DNA from: Bog-473 sp036268485
GTDB lineage: Bacteria > Actinomycetota > Acidimicrobiia > Acidimicrobiales > RAAP-2
Assembly (NCBI GenBank): GCA_036268485.1
Contig: DATAUC010000017.1
Coordinates: 1-64,000 of the forward strand
Length of the DNA: 64,000 bases
Reading direction: 5' to 3'
Positions within the stretch are counted from its first letter, which is position 1, and each line of letters opens with the position of its first letter. The notes under the pieces are model-generated. The model searched no databases and was not told the DNA's origin. It worked only from the letters and a program-made list of their open reading frames with translations. Below are positions 50,308-59,599 of the stretch, in pieces. A program made the position numbers and the translations under genes.

Positions 50308-51192
50308 TCAGTAGCCGAGGCGGTTGAGCATCTCGTCGCGGTCCTGCCAGTGCTTCTCCACCTTGACGTGGAGGTCGAGGTAGGCCCCTTCGGGCAACGT
50401 TTCGCGCACGGCGATGCCGACGGCTTTGAGGATTTCGCCGCCCTTACCGATGACGATCCCCTTTTGCGAATCGCGCTCGACGATGATCTCGCAGCGGATA
50501 TGGGGCCATTCCCACTCGGTGACCCGGCAGGAGATCGAGTGCGGCAGCTCATCGTGGGTCTTAGCCAGGAGTTGCTCGCGCACCAACTCGGCCACCCACA
50601 GCGCCTCGGGTGTATCGGTGACCACGTCATCGGGGAAGAACGGCGGCCCCTCTTCGAGGTGCTGCACGATGAAGTCGGTCAGGTGCTCGACCCCTTTGCC
50701 ACTCCGGGCCGAGACCGGGAAGTACTCGACATTCTCGGGGTCGTAAATACCCTCGACTGCCGCCTTGGCCGAAAGCAGACGCTCGAGAATCTGCTCGCCG
50801 GAGGACTTGTCGATCTTGTTGATGACTACCATCAACTTGGGGGGCTCTTCGCCGCGCTGCACCTCACGCAGCGAGCGCTCCAGCACGGTGCGGTCACCTG
50901 GACCCACCGGAGCGGTGGCATCGACCAGCACGAGAATCATGTCGACATCGGTCAGCGCGCTGGTGGCCGTCTCGTTCAGGCGAGCGCCCAGCACGCTGCG
51001 CGGGCGGTGCAGGCCGGGCGTGTCGACGAAGACAACTTGCGCATCGGGCCGATGCAGGATCCCCAGTATGCGGTGACGGGTCGTATTGGGGCGTGAGGAG
51101 ACGATGGAGACCTTGGTCCCCACCATCTGGTTGACCAGCGTCGACTTGCCCACATTGGGGCGGCCGACCACGGCGACAAATCCCGAGCGCAT
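50308..51192 (-). CDS. era: GTPase Era
   Basis: 294 residues. G1 GRPNVGKSTLVN, G3 DTPGLHRPR, G4 NKID and a C-terminal KH domain with GKGGEILKAVGIAVRE. Era binds 16S rRNA and helps assemble the 30S subunit. It is the last gene of the long minus-strand operon, 2 bases after the CorC-like gene. Confidence 0.97.
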   Translation of the reverse strand: MRSGFVAVVGRPNVGKSTLVNQMVGTKVSIVSSRPNTTRHRILGILHRPDAQVVFVDTPGLHRPRSVLGARLNETATSALTDVDMILVLVDATAPVGPGDRTVLERSLREVQRGEEPPKLMVVINKIDKSSGEQILERLLSAKAAVEGIYDPENVEYFPVSARSGKGVEHLTDFIVQHLEEGPPFFPDDVVTDTPEALWVAELVREQLLAKTHDELPHSISCRVTEWEWPHIRCEIIVERDSQKGIVIGKGGEILKAVGIAVRETLPEGAYLDLHVKVEKHWQDRDEMLNRLGY

Positions 51193-51194
51193 GC

Positions 51195-52508
51195 TCAGTC
51201 GTCCATTTCGTCGTCGTCGCCCGCGGTGGCCAACGCCTCAATGCGCACCCGGCCAATACGACGGCCGCGGACATCGAGGGCGGTCAGACGGAAGCCGTCG
51301 ACCTCGACCGAATCACCCTCGTCGGGCACTCGGCCGACCTGGTCGAGCATGAGCCCCCCGACGGTGTCCCACGTTCCGTGGGGCAGTTGGGCGCCCAGCA
51401 GCTCGTCAGCATCGTCGACGGCGTAGATGGCGCTGACGATGACCGACCCGTCCGCCTGGTGCTCCACGCTCGGTGTCTCGTTGTCGAACTCGTCGACAAT
51501 TTCACCCACTAGTTCTTCCAACAGGTCTTCGAGGGTGACCAATCCGGCAGTGCCGCCGTACTCGTCCACCACGATGGCCATATGGAACTTCTCCTCTTGC
51601 ATTTCGCGCAGGAGATCGGCCACCTCTTTGGATTCGGGCACGAACTTGGCCGGCCGAGCCGAGCTCAGCACCGGTTGATCACCCTTGCCCACCCGCTCGG
51701 CCCGCACCAGGTCCTTGGTGTAGGCGATGCCCACGATGTCGTCGATCTGCTGCTCGTGCACCGGGATGCGGCTGTAGCCGGCGGACAGGGCTGCCTCGAG
51801 CGCCACGGTCACCGTGATGTCGGCTTCCACCGTGACCATGTCGGGTCGCGGCACCATGACCTCACGGGTCACCGTGTCGCCGAAGTCGATCACCGAATGG
51901 ATAAAGGCTCGTTCTTCCCCCTCGATCACGTTCTCCTCATGGGCCACGTCCGCCATAGCCTTGAGTTCGGAGTCGGTGATGTACGACGGGCGGATGCCGT
52001 CGTCGTCCTGGCTACCCGACTGGCCGATCAAGAGGTTGGCCATCCCGATCAGGATGGACGACACGAAATGGATGGGCGGGAAGCGGACCAGCGTGGTGAC
52101 GATCGGCGCGCTGAACAACGCGGCGCGCTCTGGATTGTGCACGGCCCAGTTCTTGGGTACGGCCTCGAAGAAGACGAAGATCACCACGACCTCGAACACC
52201 GAACCAACCAGTACGCCGATGCCCCCGAGGAGGTGCTCGGCCACGATGCTGACCAGGCTGGCCGACACCAGCTGGCAAATGAGGACGAGGAGCAGGATCG
52301 GGTTGAGGAACTGAGCCGGTTGCTCCACCAGCCGGGCCAGCGTGCGGGCCCCGCGTCGCTTGGCGTCGACCAGCGACTTGGCCTTGATCCGGTTCATCCG
52401 CACCAGGCTGGTCTCGGCCAGGGCCAACATGCCCGAGGCCACCAGCAGGATGACGATGACGACGACGAGCAGCCCGTCCTCGGTGTGAAACCCAGCGGCG
52501 GCGATCAA
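51195..52508 (-). CDS. CNNM/CorC-like membrane protein with CBS and CorC_HlyC domains
   Basis: 437 residues, probably from a TTG at 52508 overlapping the ybeY stop. A DUF21 transmembrane domain (residues ~10-190, four hydrophobic stretches starting LLVVVIVILLVASGMLALAE) is followed by a CBS pair (~200-330; PRPDMVTVEADITVTVALEAAL, EYGGTAGLVTLEDLLEELVG) and a CorC_HlyC domain (~345-425; YAVDDADELLGAQLPHG). Members are implicated in Mg2+/Co2+ export; the old name haemolysin is misleading. Confidence 0.93.
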   Translation of the reverse strand: MIAAAGFHTEDGLLVVVIVILLVASGMLALAETSLVRMNRIKAKSLVDAKRRGARTLARLVEQPAQFLNPILLLVLICQLVSASLVSIVAEHLLGGIGVLVGSVFEVVVIFVFFEAVPKNWAVHNPERAALFSAPIVTTLVRFPPIHFVSSILIGMANLLIGQSGSQDDDGIRPSYITDSELKAMADVAHEENVIEGEERAFIHSVIDFGDTVTREVMVPRPDMVTVEADITVTVALEAALSAGYSRIPVHEQQIDDIVGIAYTKDLVRAERVGKGDQPVLSSARPAKFVPESKEVADLLREMQEEKFHMAIVVDEYGGTAGLVTLEDLLEELVGEIVDEFDNETPSVEHQADGSVIVSAIYAVDDADELLGAQLPHGTWDTVGGLMLDQVGRVPDEGDSVEVDGFRLTALDVRGRRIGRVRIEALATAGDDDEMDD

Positions 52509-53017
52509 CGCTCCGACACCTGGGTCCGGTAGAAACGGGCCAGGAGCTGCTGCTCGAGCGCTTCCATGCGCTCGGCCTCGGCATCCACTTCGTGGTCCAT
52601 CCCCAGGAGATGGAGCAGCCCGTGGACGACCAGAAGGGCGATCTCGTCCTCGAACGTGGCCTCGTGCTCGACGGCGTTGCGGGCCGCCACGGCGGGACAG
52701 ATCACCACGTCCCCGAGGAGCACCAGCGCGCCCTCTTCGGGCGAGGTGCCCGGTCCGCTCCCTCCCACGTCGGGGGAGCGCCCGGTCGGACCGGGGTCGT
52801 CCTCAATCGGAAATGACAGGACGTCGGTCGGTCCGCTCTTGCCTAGGTACTGCTCGTTCAGGGCGGCGATCGAGTCCTCGTCAATGAAGAGGAGGGAGAC
52901 CTCGGTCTCGCCCTTGACCCCCCTGGCCAGGAGGACCTGCTTCGTCAGCTCGGCCCAGCGAGCCACCTCAATGGGTTGATCCTCTTGCTCGTCCGCGGCG
53001 AAGACATCGATGCTCAC
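52505..53017 (-). CDS. ybeY: Endoribonuclease YbeY
   Basis: 170 residues, GTG start overlapping the phoH stop. The zinc motif HGLLHLLGMDH (H-x3-H-x5-H) is intact, and DEDSIAALNEQYLGKSGPTDVLSFP is the family signature. A loop rich in Gly/Pro (PGPTGRSPDVGGSGPGTSPEE) is longer than in E. coli. It processes 16S rRNA 3' ends and takes part in ribosome quality control. Confidence 0.96.
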   Translation of the reverse strand: MSIDVFAADEQEDQPIEVARWAELTKQVLLARGVKGETEVSLLFIDEDSIAALNEQYLGKSGPTDVLSFPIEDDPGPTGRSPDVGGSGPGTSPEEGALVLLGDVVICPAVAARNAVEHEATFEDEIALLVVHGLLHLLGMDHEVDAEAERMEALEQQLLARFYRTQVSER

Positions 53018-53979
53018 AGGGAAGCGCTCGCCCGCCCTTCGGCGATCTCATAGGCATCGACGATGTCAGCCACGATCTTGTGGCGCACGATGTCGCGGCG
53101 GCTCATGTGCACGAAGGCGATGTCCTCCACCCCACCCAGCACGGGCTCGAGTCCGACCAGCCCCGATCGCCCGCCGGCCACGTCGATCTGCGTCACGTCG
53201 CCGGTGACCACGCACTTGGAGCCGAACCCAATGCGGGTCAGGAACATCTTCATCTGCTCGGGTGACGTGTTCTGCGCCTCATCGAGAATGATGAAGGCGT
53301 TGTTGAGCGTGCGCCCTCGCATGAAGGCTAGGGGTGCCACTTCAATGGTGCCCCGATCCAGCAGGCGCTGGGCCCCTTCGGGCTCGAGCAGGTCGTAAAG
53401 AGCGTCGTAGAGCGGGCGCAGGTAGGGGTCGACCTTGGCCATAAGGTCGCCCGGCAGGAAGCCCAGGCGCTCGCCGGCCTCGACGGCCGGTCGGGTCAAG
53501 ATGATGCGGGACACCTGCCGGGTCTGCAGCGCGTGCACCGCCTGGGCCACCGCCAGATATGACTTGCCGGTACCGGCGGGACCGATGCCGAAGGTGATGA
53601 TGTTCTGCGAGATGGCGTCGGTGTACTTCTTCTGGCCCGCCGTGTTGGGGCGCACCGTCTTGCCGGTGGCCGAACGCACCACTTCGGAGCGCAGCACTTC
53701 ACTGGGTCGTACGTCGTCGCGCATCATGTCGATCGTGCGCGACATGGTGGAGGCGTCGAGGACCTGACCCGCCTGGAGCAGAAGGACGGCCTCATCGAAG
53801 AGGCGGACGACCCGGTCAGCGTCCGGCCCCTCCACTGTTATCCGGTTGCCCTGCACGGAGATGCGCTCGTCGGGAAAGGCGTGCTCGACCTGTCGGAGGA
53901 GTTCGTCGCGAGTGCCGAGCAGCCCGGCCATGAGATGGTTGCCGGGAACCAGGCATTCAGCGTGAGTAGTTGTCGTCAT
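53014..53979 (-). CDS. PhoH-like ATPase (YbeZ type)
   Basis: 321 residues. An N-terminal KH-like region (residues ~20-100) precedes the P-loop domain: Walker A GPAGTGKSYLAVAQA, Walker B AFIILDEAQNTS, and MFLTRIGFGSKCVVTGDVTQID. PhoH proteins are RNA-associated ATPases, and YbeZ works with YbeY, whose gene overlaps this one by four bases. The start overlaps the HIT gene stop (ATGA). Confidence 0.95.
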   Translation of the reverse strand: MTTTTHAECLVPGNHLMAGLLGTRDELLRQVEHAFPDERISVQGNRITVEGPDADRVVRLFDEAVLLLQAGQVLDASTMSRTIDMMRDDVRPSEVLRSEVVRSATGKTVRPNTAGQKKYTDAISQNIITFGIGPAGTGKSYLAVAQAVHALQTRQVSRIILTRPAVEAGERLGFLPGDLMAKVDPYLRPLYDALYDLLEPEGAQRLLDRGTIEVAPLAFMRGRTLNNAFIILDEAQNTSPEQMKMFLTRIGFGSKCVVTGDVTQIDVAGGRSGLVGLEPVLGGVEDIAFVHMSRRDIVRHKIVADIVDAYEIAEGRASASL

Positions 53980-54332
53980 GCGAGTGCGAAGTGTCCTTTG
54001 AGTGGTTGGCCACCAAGCACATGGAGGTGAAGGTGGGGAATGGTGTTCATGGAATCTGGTCCAACGTTGAAAATGAGTCGATAACCCCGGTCGGGCCCAG
54101 CCACGCCGGCTTGCTCGGCCACGGCACGGGCCGCCAGCAACATGTCGGCCAGAACCGGTCCGTCGGATTCGACCACCTCTGAGGCGTCGGTGATGTGGCG
54201 CTTCGGAATGACAAGTACATGGAGCGGCGCCGCCGGCGAGATGTCCTTGAAGGCCAAGGTCGTCTCAGTTTCGTGCACGATCTCGGACGGCACGGTGCCG
54301 GCGACTATGCCGCAGAAGAGGCAGTCGGTCAT
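53976..54332 (-). CDS. HIT-family (histidine triad) nucleotide-binding protein
   Basis: 118 residues from the ATG at 54332. Zinc-site CLFC near the N-terminus, core strand LAFKDISPAAPLHVLVIPKRH, and the triad NTIPHLHLHVLGG. HIT hydrolases cleave AMP-lysine or similar phosphoramidates. It is translationally coupled to the upstream HTH gene and the downstream phoH gene by 4-base overlaps. Confidence 0.95.
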   Translation of the reverse strand: MTDCLFCGIVAGTVPSEIVHETETTLAFKDISPAAPLHVLVIPKRHITDASEVVESDGPVLADMLLAARAVAEQAGVAGPDRGYRLIFNVGPDSMNTIPHLHLHVLGGQPLKGHFALA

Positions 54333-54562
54333 GCCTCGACGTCGCTGCCCTTCAAGGGGGGATAGAGGTGTTCGAGTTGGCCCGGCTGAATACGGCAAGT
54401 CTCGACAAACGCATCGATATCGGCCGTCTTGAGTCGAATCACCCTGCCGAACTTATAGGCCGCCAGGTCACCCTCGTCAATGAACCGGTAGAGGCTGCGC
54501 AAGGTGATGCCGAGGCGGGCCGCCGCATCCTTTGTCCCCAGCCAGGGTTGCTCATCAGTCAC
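54329..54562 (-). CDS. Small helix-turn-helix (excisionase/MerR-like) DNA-binding protein
   Basis: 77 residues from the GTG at 54562, overlapping the rsmE stop (GTGA); the longer open frame upstream is the shadow of rsmE. The HTH_17-type domain spans residues ~7-56: WLGTKDAAARLGITLRSLYRFIDEGDL, then YKFGRVIRLKTADIDAF. Such domains occur in excisionases and BldC-like regulators. Being locked inside the rsmE-HIT-phoH operon by overlaps on both sides, it is a resident regulator rather than a mobile-element gene. Confidence 0.85.
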   Translation of the reverse strand: MTDEQPWLGTKDAAARLGITLRSLYRFIDEGDLAAYKFGRVIRLKTADIDAFVETCRIQPGQLEHLYPPLKGSDVEA

Positions 54563-55329
54563 GAGGGGGGTGCTCCCACTGCCGCCACCGTACCGGTCCG
54601 CAGCGACACCATAAGGGCACCGGCCGTGACCGCCGCCGTCTCGGCCCGCAGGACGCTCAACCCGAAGCCGACGGTCGGCAATCCAGATTCCAGTTCCTCC
54701 GTGCTCCAGCCGCCTTCGGGACCGACGGCTACCACCTGGTGGCTCTCGCGTGGTCGGTCTCCGCTCAGCTGAGCCAGCACCACCTGCCCCGGGCCGGCCA
54801 GCCCGGCCAGATCGTCGAAACGCACCACCTCGGTGACAGTCGGCAACCAGACGCGGCGGCACTGGCCGGCCGCCTCCCGGGCCACCCGGCGCAGCCGTTC
54901 GACCGCTTTGGTCCCCCGGTCTCCCTCCCAGCGGACCACGCTGCGATCGCTAATCAGAGGAACGATGCGGTCGACCCCGAGTTCGGTGAGCTTCTGCACC
55001 ACCCATTCGGGACGCTCGCCCTTGGTGGGGGCGAAGGCCACGGTCAGCACGGGCGACGCCGGCGTCTCGAACTGGACGGTGCCATCGCCCCCGGGACCGG
55101 CTGCCTCGCTCACGGGCTCGAGTGCACTGCCTTCGGCACCAGTCCAACGGGTGCGGACCCAGTGGCCGAGCCCGTCCGCGGCAATGACCTCTTCGCCGGC
55201 ACGCAGGCGCAAGACCCGGCTCAGATGGTGGGCATCGTCCGCGGCCAGGAGGGGCTGCGCCGGATCCTCGACAAAGACCTGGCTGGCCGCCGCGGCGCGT
55301 ACCGACACGGCGGCGTACTCGGCCGGCAT
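54559..55329 (-). CDS. rsmE: 16S rRNA m3U1498 methyltransferase RsmE
   Basis: 256 residues from the ATG at 55329, four bases after the dnaJ stop; the open frame continues upstream only as a dnaJ shadow. The PUA-like N-terminus (HHLSRVLRLRAGEEVIAADG) and the SPOUT knot (LPTVTEVVRFDDLAGL, then VAVGPEGGWSTEELE and GLSVLRAETAAVTA) are present. It methylates U1498 in assembled 30S subunits using SAM. Confidence 0.95.
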   Translation of the reverse strand: MPAEYAAVSVRAAAASQVFVEDPAQPLLAADDAHHLSRVLRLRAGEEVIAADGLGHWVRTRWTGAEGSALEPVSEAAGPGGDGTVQFETPASPVLTVAFAPTKGERPEWVVQKLTELGVDRIVPLISDRSVVRWEGDRGTKAVERLRRVAREAAGQCRRVWLPTVTEVVRFDDLAGLAGPGQVVLAQLSGDRPRESHQVVAVGPEGGWSTEELESGLPTVGFGLSVLRAETAAVTAGALMVSLRTGTVAAVGAPPS

Positions 55330-55333
55330 CGGC

Positions 55334-56479
55334 TTAGCCAAAGGCGGAGCGCAGCCGGGAGAACACGCCGTCACCACCGCCATCTGGTGGCGCGATGTGC
55401 TCACCTCGGGCCGCCGCAAACTGACGTAGGAGATCGGCCTCGGCATCGCTCAATCCGGTTGGTGTCTCGACCAGCACATGGACGAAGAGATCGCCCCGGC
55501 CCCGGCCCCGCAGATGCGGCACCCCGAGTCCCTTGATCTTCTCGATGTACCCGTGCTGGGTACCCGGTCGCACCACCATCGGATGGACGTCTTCGAGCGT
55601 GGTCACCTCGACCTCGGTCCCGAGGGCGGCCTGGGCCACCCCGACGGTGAAGGTGGTGTGCAGATTGTCGCCCTGGCGCTCGAAGCGCGGATCGGGCGTG
55701 ACGACCAGATGCACAAAGAGTGATCCGGTGGGGCCGCCCCGTTGTCCGGCTGCTCCCCGATCGGCCAGGCGCAGGGTCGAACCGTTCTCCACCCCGGCCG
55801 GTACTTCAACGGTGAAGGTGCGCTCCTCCATACGGCGGCCTTCGCCGCCGCAGTCAGTGCACGGGACCGGAATAGTCTCGCCCATGCCACCGCATCGTGA
55901 GCAGGCCACCGCGGTGACCACCTGGCCCAGGAGTGATTGGCGGACCCGGCGCAACTCTCCCGTGCCCTGGCACTCGGCACAGGTGACCGGTTCCGTGCCC
56001 GGCGCCGTACCACGGCCCGTGCAGGTGACACAGGTGGCCGGCAGGCGGACCGAGAGCTCCTTGCGGCACCCGAACACGGCCTCGGCGAACTCGAGCCCGA
56101 TGCGCACTTCGGCATCGGCTCCAGGGGCCGGACCGCGACGGCGGCCGCCGCCCTGACCCGACATCTGACCGAAGAAGGCCTCGAAGATGTCGCCGATCCC
56201 ACCGTCGAAGCCGAAGCCGCCGGCGCCGCCGCCCTGCCCGCCGAAGACACCCTCGGGGCCGAAGCGGTCGTAGCGGGCCCGCTTCTCGGGATCGCGCAGC
56301 ACTTCGTAGGCCACCGAGACTTCCTTGAACTTGGCCTCGGCCGCCGGATCGTCCGGGTTGGTGTCGGGGTGCAGCTCCCGCGCCCGGGCCCGGTAGGCCT
56401 TCTTGATCTCGTCGTCGCTGGCCTCCGGACGGACACCAAGGAGCCCGTAGAGGTCGCGCAACCCGTCAGTTCCGGCCAT
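55334..56479 (-). CDS. dnaJ: Chaperone DnaJ
   Basis: 381 residues from the ATG at 56479, with GGGAG upstream. The J domain (residues ~8-75) contains RARELHPDTNPDD with the HPD triad. Then come a Gly/Phe-rich linker, four zinc repeats (CVTCTGRG, CAECQGTG, CSRCGGMG, CTDCGGEG) and the two C-terminal substrate-binding domains. It stimulates DnaK ATPase and holds unfolded proteins. It overlaps hrcA by 14 bases, so it is under HrcA/CIRCE control. Confidence 0.97.
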   Translation of the reverse strand: MAGTDGLRDLYGLLGVRPEASDDEIKKAYRARARELHPDTNPDDPAAEAKFKEVSVAYEVLRDPEKRARYDRFGPEGVFGGQGGGAGGFGFDGGIGDIFEAFFGQMSGQGGGRRRGPAPGADAEVRIGLEFAEAVFGCRKELSVRLPATCVTCTGRGTAPGTEPVTCAECQGTGELRRVRQSLLGQVVTAVACSRCGGMGETIPVPCTDCGGEGRRMEERTFTVEVPAGVENGSTLRLADRGAAGQRGGPTGSLFVHLVVTPDPRFERQGDNLHTTFTVGVAQAALGTEVEVTTLEDVHPMVVRPGTQHGYIEKIKGLGVPHLRGRGRGDLFVHVLVETPTGLSDAEADLLRQFAAARGEHIAPPDGGGDGVFSRLRSAFG

Positions 56480-57572
56480 CGTGACTCCCTGTTCCTGCCG
56501 GCGCCCCGCTTCGACCGGACTCCCCCAATCGTTGTCCCAGACGCTCGCCCACCACATGGGCCGAGGCCAGGGCGCGCTGGTAGTCCATGCGCGTCGGCCC
56601 GAGCAGACCGACAGCACCGAGTTCCTGTCCGTCCACCGAGACCGGGGCCACGACCACGGCGCACGAGGCCAACGGCTCGAAACCGTGCTCGGTCCCGATG
56701 GCCACCGACAAGCCGCGGTTGAGCACGTCGCGCAGCAAGGAGACCACGACCAGCTGTTGCTCGAGGATCCCCAGCACCGAGCGCACCGTTTCCACGGCGT
56801 CGAAGGACTGGGCCAGCCGGGCCGGCCCGCCGACGAATATCTGGTCGGACTCCATCGAGTGCTCCATCAGCCCGAAGGCGGTGCCAGCGGCGGCCACGAC
56901 CCGGTCGACATCGTTGTTGCCGCTGGACGGCACCGCCCAGCTGGACGAGGAGGTCTTGCCCACCATGTGGGCATGGAGTTGTGCTCCGGCCCGAGTCAGC
57001 ACGTCATCGGACACCTCGGCCTCGAGCTCGATAGTTCGCTTGTCGACGGCGCCGTCGGAGAGGACCACGACCAAGAGGGCCAGACGGGGCGCCAAGCCGA
57101 CCACCTGGGCCGAGCGGATGGTGGCTGAATCGTGTGAGGGGCCGACCACCACGGCCGTGTAGGACGTCAGCTCCGAGAGGAGGCCGGTGGCCCGCTCCAG
57201 CATGGTCTCCATCTCCCCGTGCACCTGGTCGAAGAAGAGACTGACCTGCTGGTGTTGAGTGGGTCCGAGCACCCCCGGTTCGGTCAGGTGGTCGACGAAG
57301 AAGCGGTAGCCCTTGTCGGTGGGGATGCGGCCGGCGCTGGTGTGGGGCTGGACCAGATAGCCGTCGCGCTCGAGGGCCACCATTTCCGACCGCACGGTGG
57401 CCGAGGACACCTGGACACCGGGTGCGCTGGCCACATGGGAAGAGCCGACCGGCTCAGCGGTCCCGATGTACTCGGTGACCACGGCCTCGAGGATGGCCGC
57501 CCGCCGGTCATTCAGGGCGCGCTCCTCTGCGTCGGCGTCGATGGGGACTGCAGGATCGGCGGGTGCGGTCAT
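56466..57572 (-). CDS. hrcA: Heat-inducible transcription repressor HrcA
   Basis: 368 residues from the ATG at 57572; an in-frame GTG at 57587 lies inside the operator and is less likely. The N-terminal winged helix (NDRRAAILEAVVTEYIGTAEPVGS through SAGRIPTDKGYRFFVDHL) and the C-terminal GAF-like domain (QELGAVGLLGPTRMDYQRALA) are both present. It represses heat-shock genes at CIRCE and depends on GroEL for folding. A CIRCE element lies directly in front of it, so it autoregulates the hrcA-dnaJ operon. Confidence 0.97.
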   Translation of the reverse strand: MTAPADPAVPIDADAEERALNDRRAAILEAVVTEYIGTAEPVGSSHVASAPGVQVSSATVRSEMVALERDGYLVQPHTSAGRIPTDKGYRFFVDHLTEPGVLGPTQHQQVSLFFDQVHGEMETMLERATGLLSELTSYTAVVVGPSHDSATIRSAQVVGLAPRLALLVVVLSDGAVDKRTIELEAEVSDDVLTRAGAQLHAHMVGKTSSSSWAVPSSGNNDVDRVVAAAGTAFGLMEHSMESDQIFVGGPARLAQSFDAVETVRSVLGILEQQLVVVSLLRDVLNRGLSVAIGTEHGFEPLASCAVVVAPVSVDGQELGAVGLLGPTRMDYQRALASAHVVGERLGQRLGESGRSGAPAGTGSHDGRN

Positions 57573-57581
57573 AGGAGTGCC

Positions 57582-57606
57582 TGGCACTCAAGTCTACCGA
57601 GTGCCA
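57582..57606. promoter_or_regulatory. CIRCE operator upstream of hrcA
   Basis: TGGCACTC, nine bases, GAGTGCCA: a perfect inverted repeat with the exact 9-bp spacer of CIRCE (consensus TTAGCACTC-N9-GAGTGCTAA). It ends 10 bases before the hrcA ATG and 30 bases past the lepA stop. Confidence 0.95.
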
Positions 57607-57635
57607 GAGCTGGTCTCCCGGGCACCCCGGCCGGC

Positions 57636-59453
57636 CTAATCGTCGGAAAGCCGCAGGGCGGAGATGAAGGCTTCTTGGGGCACCTCGACCCGTCCGATGT
57701 TCTTCATCCGCTTCTTGCCCTCTTTCTGCTTCTCCAGCAGTTTGCGCTTGCGGGTGATGTCACCGCCGTAGCACTTGGCCAGCACGTCCTTGCGCTTGGC
57801 CTTGACGGTCTCCCGGGCCACCACCCGACCGCCGATGGCGGCCTGGATGGGGACGTCGAACATCTGGCGCGGGATGAGCTCGCGCAGTTTCTCGGCCATG
57901 CGGCGGCCGTAGAAGTCGGCCGTCGATCGGTGCACGATGGTGGAAAAGGCGTCGCACGGGGCGTGGTTGATCAGGATGTCGACCCGGACCAGATTGCCCG
58001 TGGCGTAGTTGTCGGGCTCGTAGTCCAAGCTGGCGTAGCCCTTGGTGCGGCTCTTGAGCTGGTCGAAGAAGTCCAGCACCACCTCGGCCAGGGGCATGGA
58101 GTAGACGAGCTCGATGCGCTCGGGCGAGAGGTACTCCATGCGGGTCATTTCGGCCCGCTTGCTCTGGCAGAGCTCCATGACCGTCCCGGTGTACTCCGAG
58201 GGCGTGATGATGGTGGCCGTCAGCATGGGCTCGTCAATGTGGTCGATACGGCTGGCATCGGGTAGCTCGGTCGGGTTGTCCACGTCGATGACCGAACCAT
58301 CGGTGAGGTAGGCCCGGTAGGCCACGCTCGGCGCCGTGGCGATCAGCGAGAGGTTGAACTCGCGTTCGAGGCGCTCCCGCACGATCTCCATGTGCAGTAG
58401 GCCCAGGAAGCCGCAGCGGAAGCCGATACCCAGGGCATGGGACGACTCCGGTTCGAACGTGAAGCTGGCGTCATTGAGCTTGAGCTTCTCTAGGGCGTCG
58501 CGCAGATCCGGCAGCTCGTCGCCGTCAACCGGGTAGAGGCCGCAGAAGACCATGGGCTTGGGGTCCAGATAGCCGGCCAGCGCCTCGGTGGCGCCGTGTT
58601 GGGCCGTGGTCACCGTCTCACCCGAACGGGCCTCACCCACGTCCTTGATGCCGGCGATGAGGTATCCCACCTCACCCGGTCCCAGGCTGTCGACGGCGAA
58701 CCCGAGGGGCAGGCGGACGCCCACCTCTTCAATGTCGTGCACGGCGTTGGCCTGCATGAAGCGCAAGCGGGCTCCGGCGTTCAGGGTGCCATCGACAATA
58801 CGGATGGAGCTGACCACGCCGCGGTACTGGTCATAGGACGAATCGAAGATGAGGGCCCGCAACGGATCGTCGGGATTGCCCTCCGGGGGCGGGATGCGGT
58901 CGATGATGGCGTCGAGGAGCTTGTCGACCCCCTCGCCCGTTTTGGCCGAAATGTGCAGGACGTCGGAGGCCGGAATGCCGAGGACGTGCTCGATCTCGGC
59001 GGCGCTGCGCTCGGGGTCAGCCGCCGGCAGGTCGATCTTGTTCAGCACGGCCACAATCTCAAGATTGTTCTCGATGGCCTGGTAGCAGTTGGCCAGGGTC
59101 TGGGCCTGAATGCCCTGGGAGGCGTCGACCAAGAGCACGGCTCCTTCGCAGGCGGCCAGGGAGCGGCTGACCTCGTAGCCGAAGTCCACGTGGCCCGGGG
59201 TGTCGATCAGGTGCAGCACATGCCCGTTGTGCAGGACCCGCACGTTCTGGGCCTTGATGGTGATGCCCCGCTCCCGCTCGATGTCCATGGAGTCGAGATA
59301 CTGAGCCCGCATCTGGCGTGGGTCGACGGCGCCGGTGATTTCCAGAATGCGATCGGACAGCGTCGACTTGCCGTGGTCGACGTGGCTGATGATGGAGAAG
59401 TTGCGGATACGGTCAATGGACACGGGTCCACTGGCGGAGGTGGGGAGAGGCAC
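57636..59453 (-). CDS. lepA: Elongation factor 4 (LepA)
   Basis: 605 residues, GTG start. G1 SHVDHGKSTLSDR, G2 region RERGITIK, G3 DTPGHVDF, G4 NKIDLP. The LepA-specific C-terminal domain includes the family signature YSMPLAEVVLDFFDQLKS and ends IGRVEVPQEAFISALRL. EF-4 acts on stalled or back-translocating ribosomes. It is divergent from rpsT, a common actinobacterial arrangement. Confidence 0.97.
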   Translation of the reverse strand: MPLPTSASGPVSIDRIRNFSIISHVDHGKSTLSDRILEITGAVDPRQMRAQYLDSMDIERERGITIKAQNVRVLHNGHVLHLIDTPGHVDFGYEVSRSLAACEGAVLLVDASQGIQAQTLANCYQAIENNLEIVAVLNKIDLPAADPERSAAEIEHVLGIPASDVLHISAKTGEGVDKLLDAIIDRIPPPEGNPDDPLRALIFDSSYDQYRGVVSSIRIVDGTLNAGARLRFMQANAVHDIEEVGVRLPLGFAVDSLGPGEVGYLIAGIKDVGEARSGETVTTAQHGATEALAGYLDPKPMVFCGLYPVDGDELPDLRDALEKLKLNDASFTFEPESSHALGIGFRCGFLGLLHMEIVRERLEREFNLSLIATAPSVAYRAYLTDGSVIDVDNPTELPDASRIDHIDEPMLTATIITPSEYTGTVMELCQSKRAEMTRMEYLSPERIELVYSMPLAEVVLDFFDQLKSRTKGYASLDYEPDNYATGNLVRVDILINHAPCDAFSTIVHRSTADFYGRRMAEKLRELIPRQMFDVPIQAAIGGRVVARETVKAKRKDVLAKCYGGDITRKRKLLEKQKEGKKRMKNIGRVEVPQEAFISALRLSDD

Positions 59454-59599
59454 GGTCCGACGATCGTACCGGGCCGGACTGTCGTGCCTGTTCAGCCCCT
59501 CCGCTGGGAAAATACCGCCCGCGACCTGCTAGAGTCTTCCTCCGCACTCCTGCGCTGTGGCAGGACCGCCCCATCTCGAAAGACACTGAGGATTTTCAC

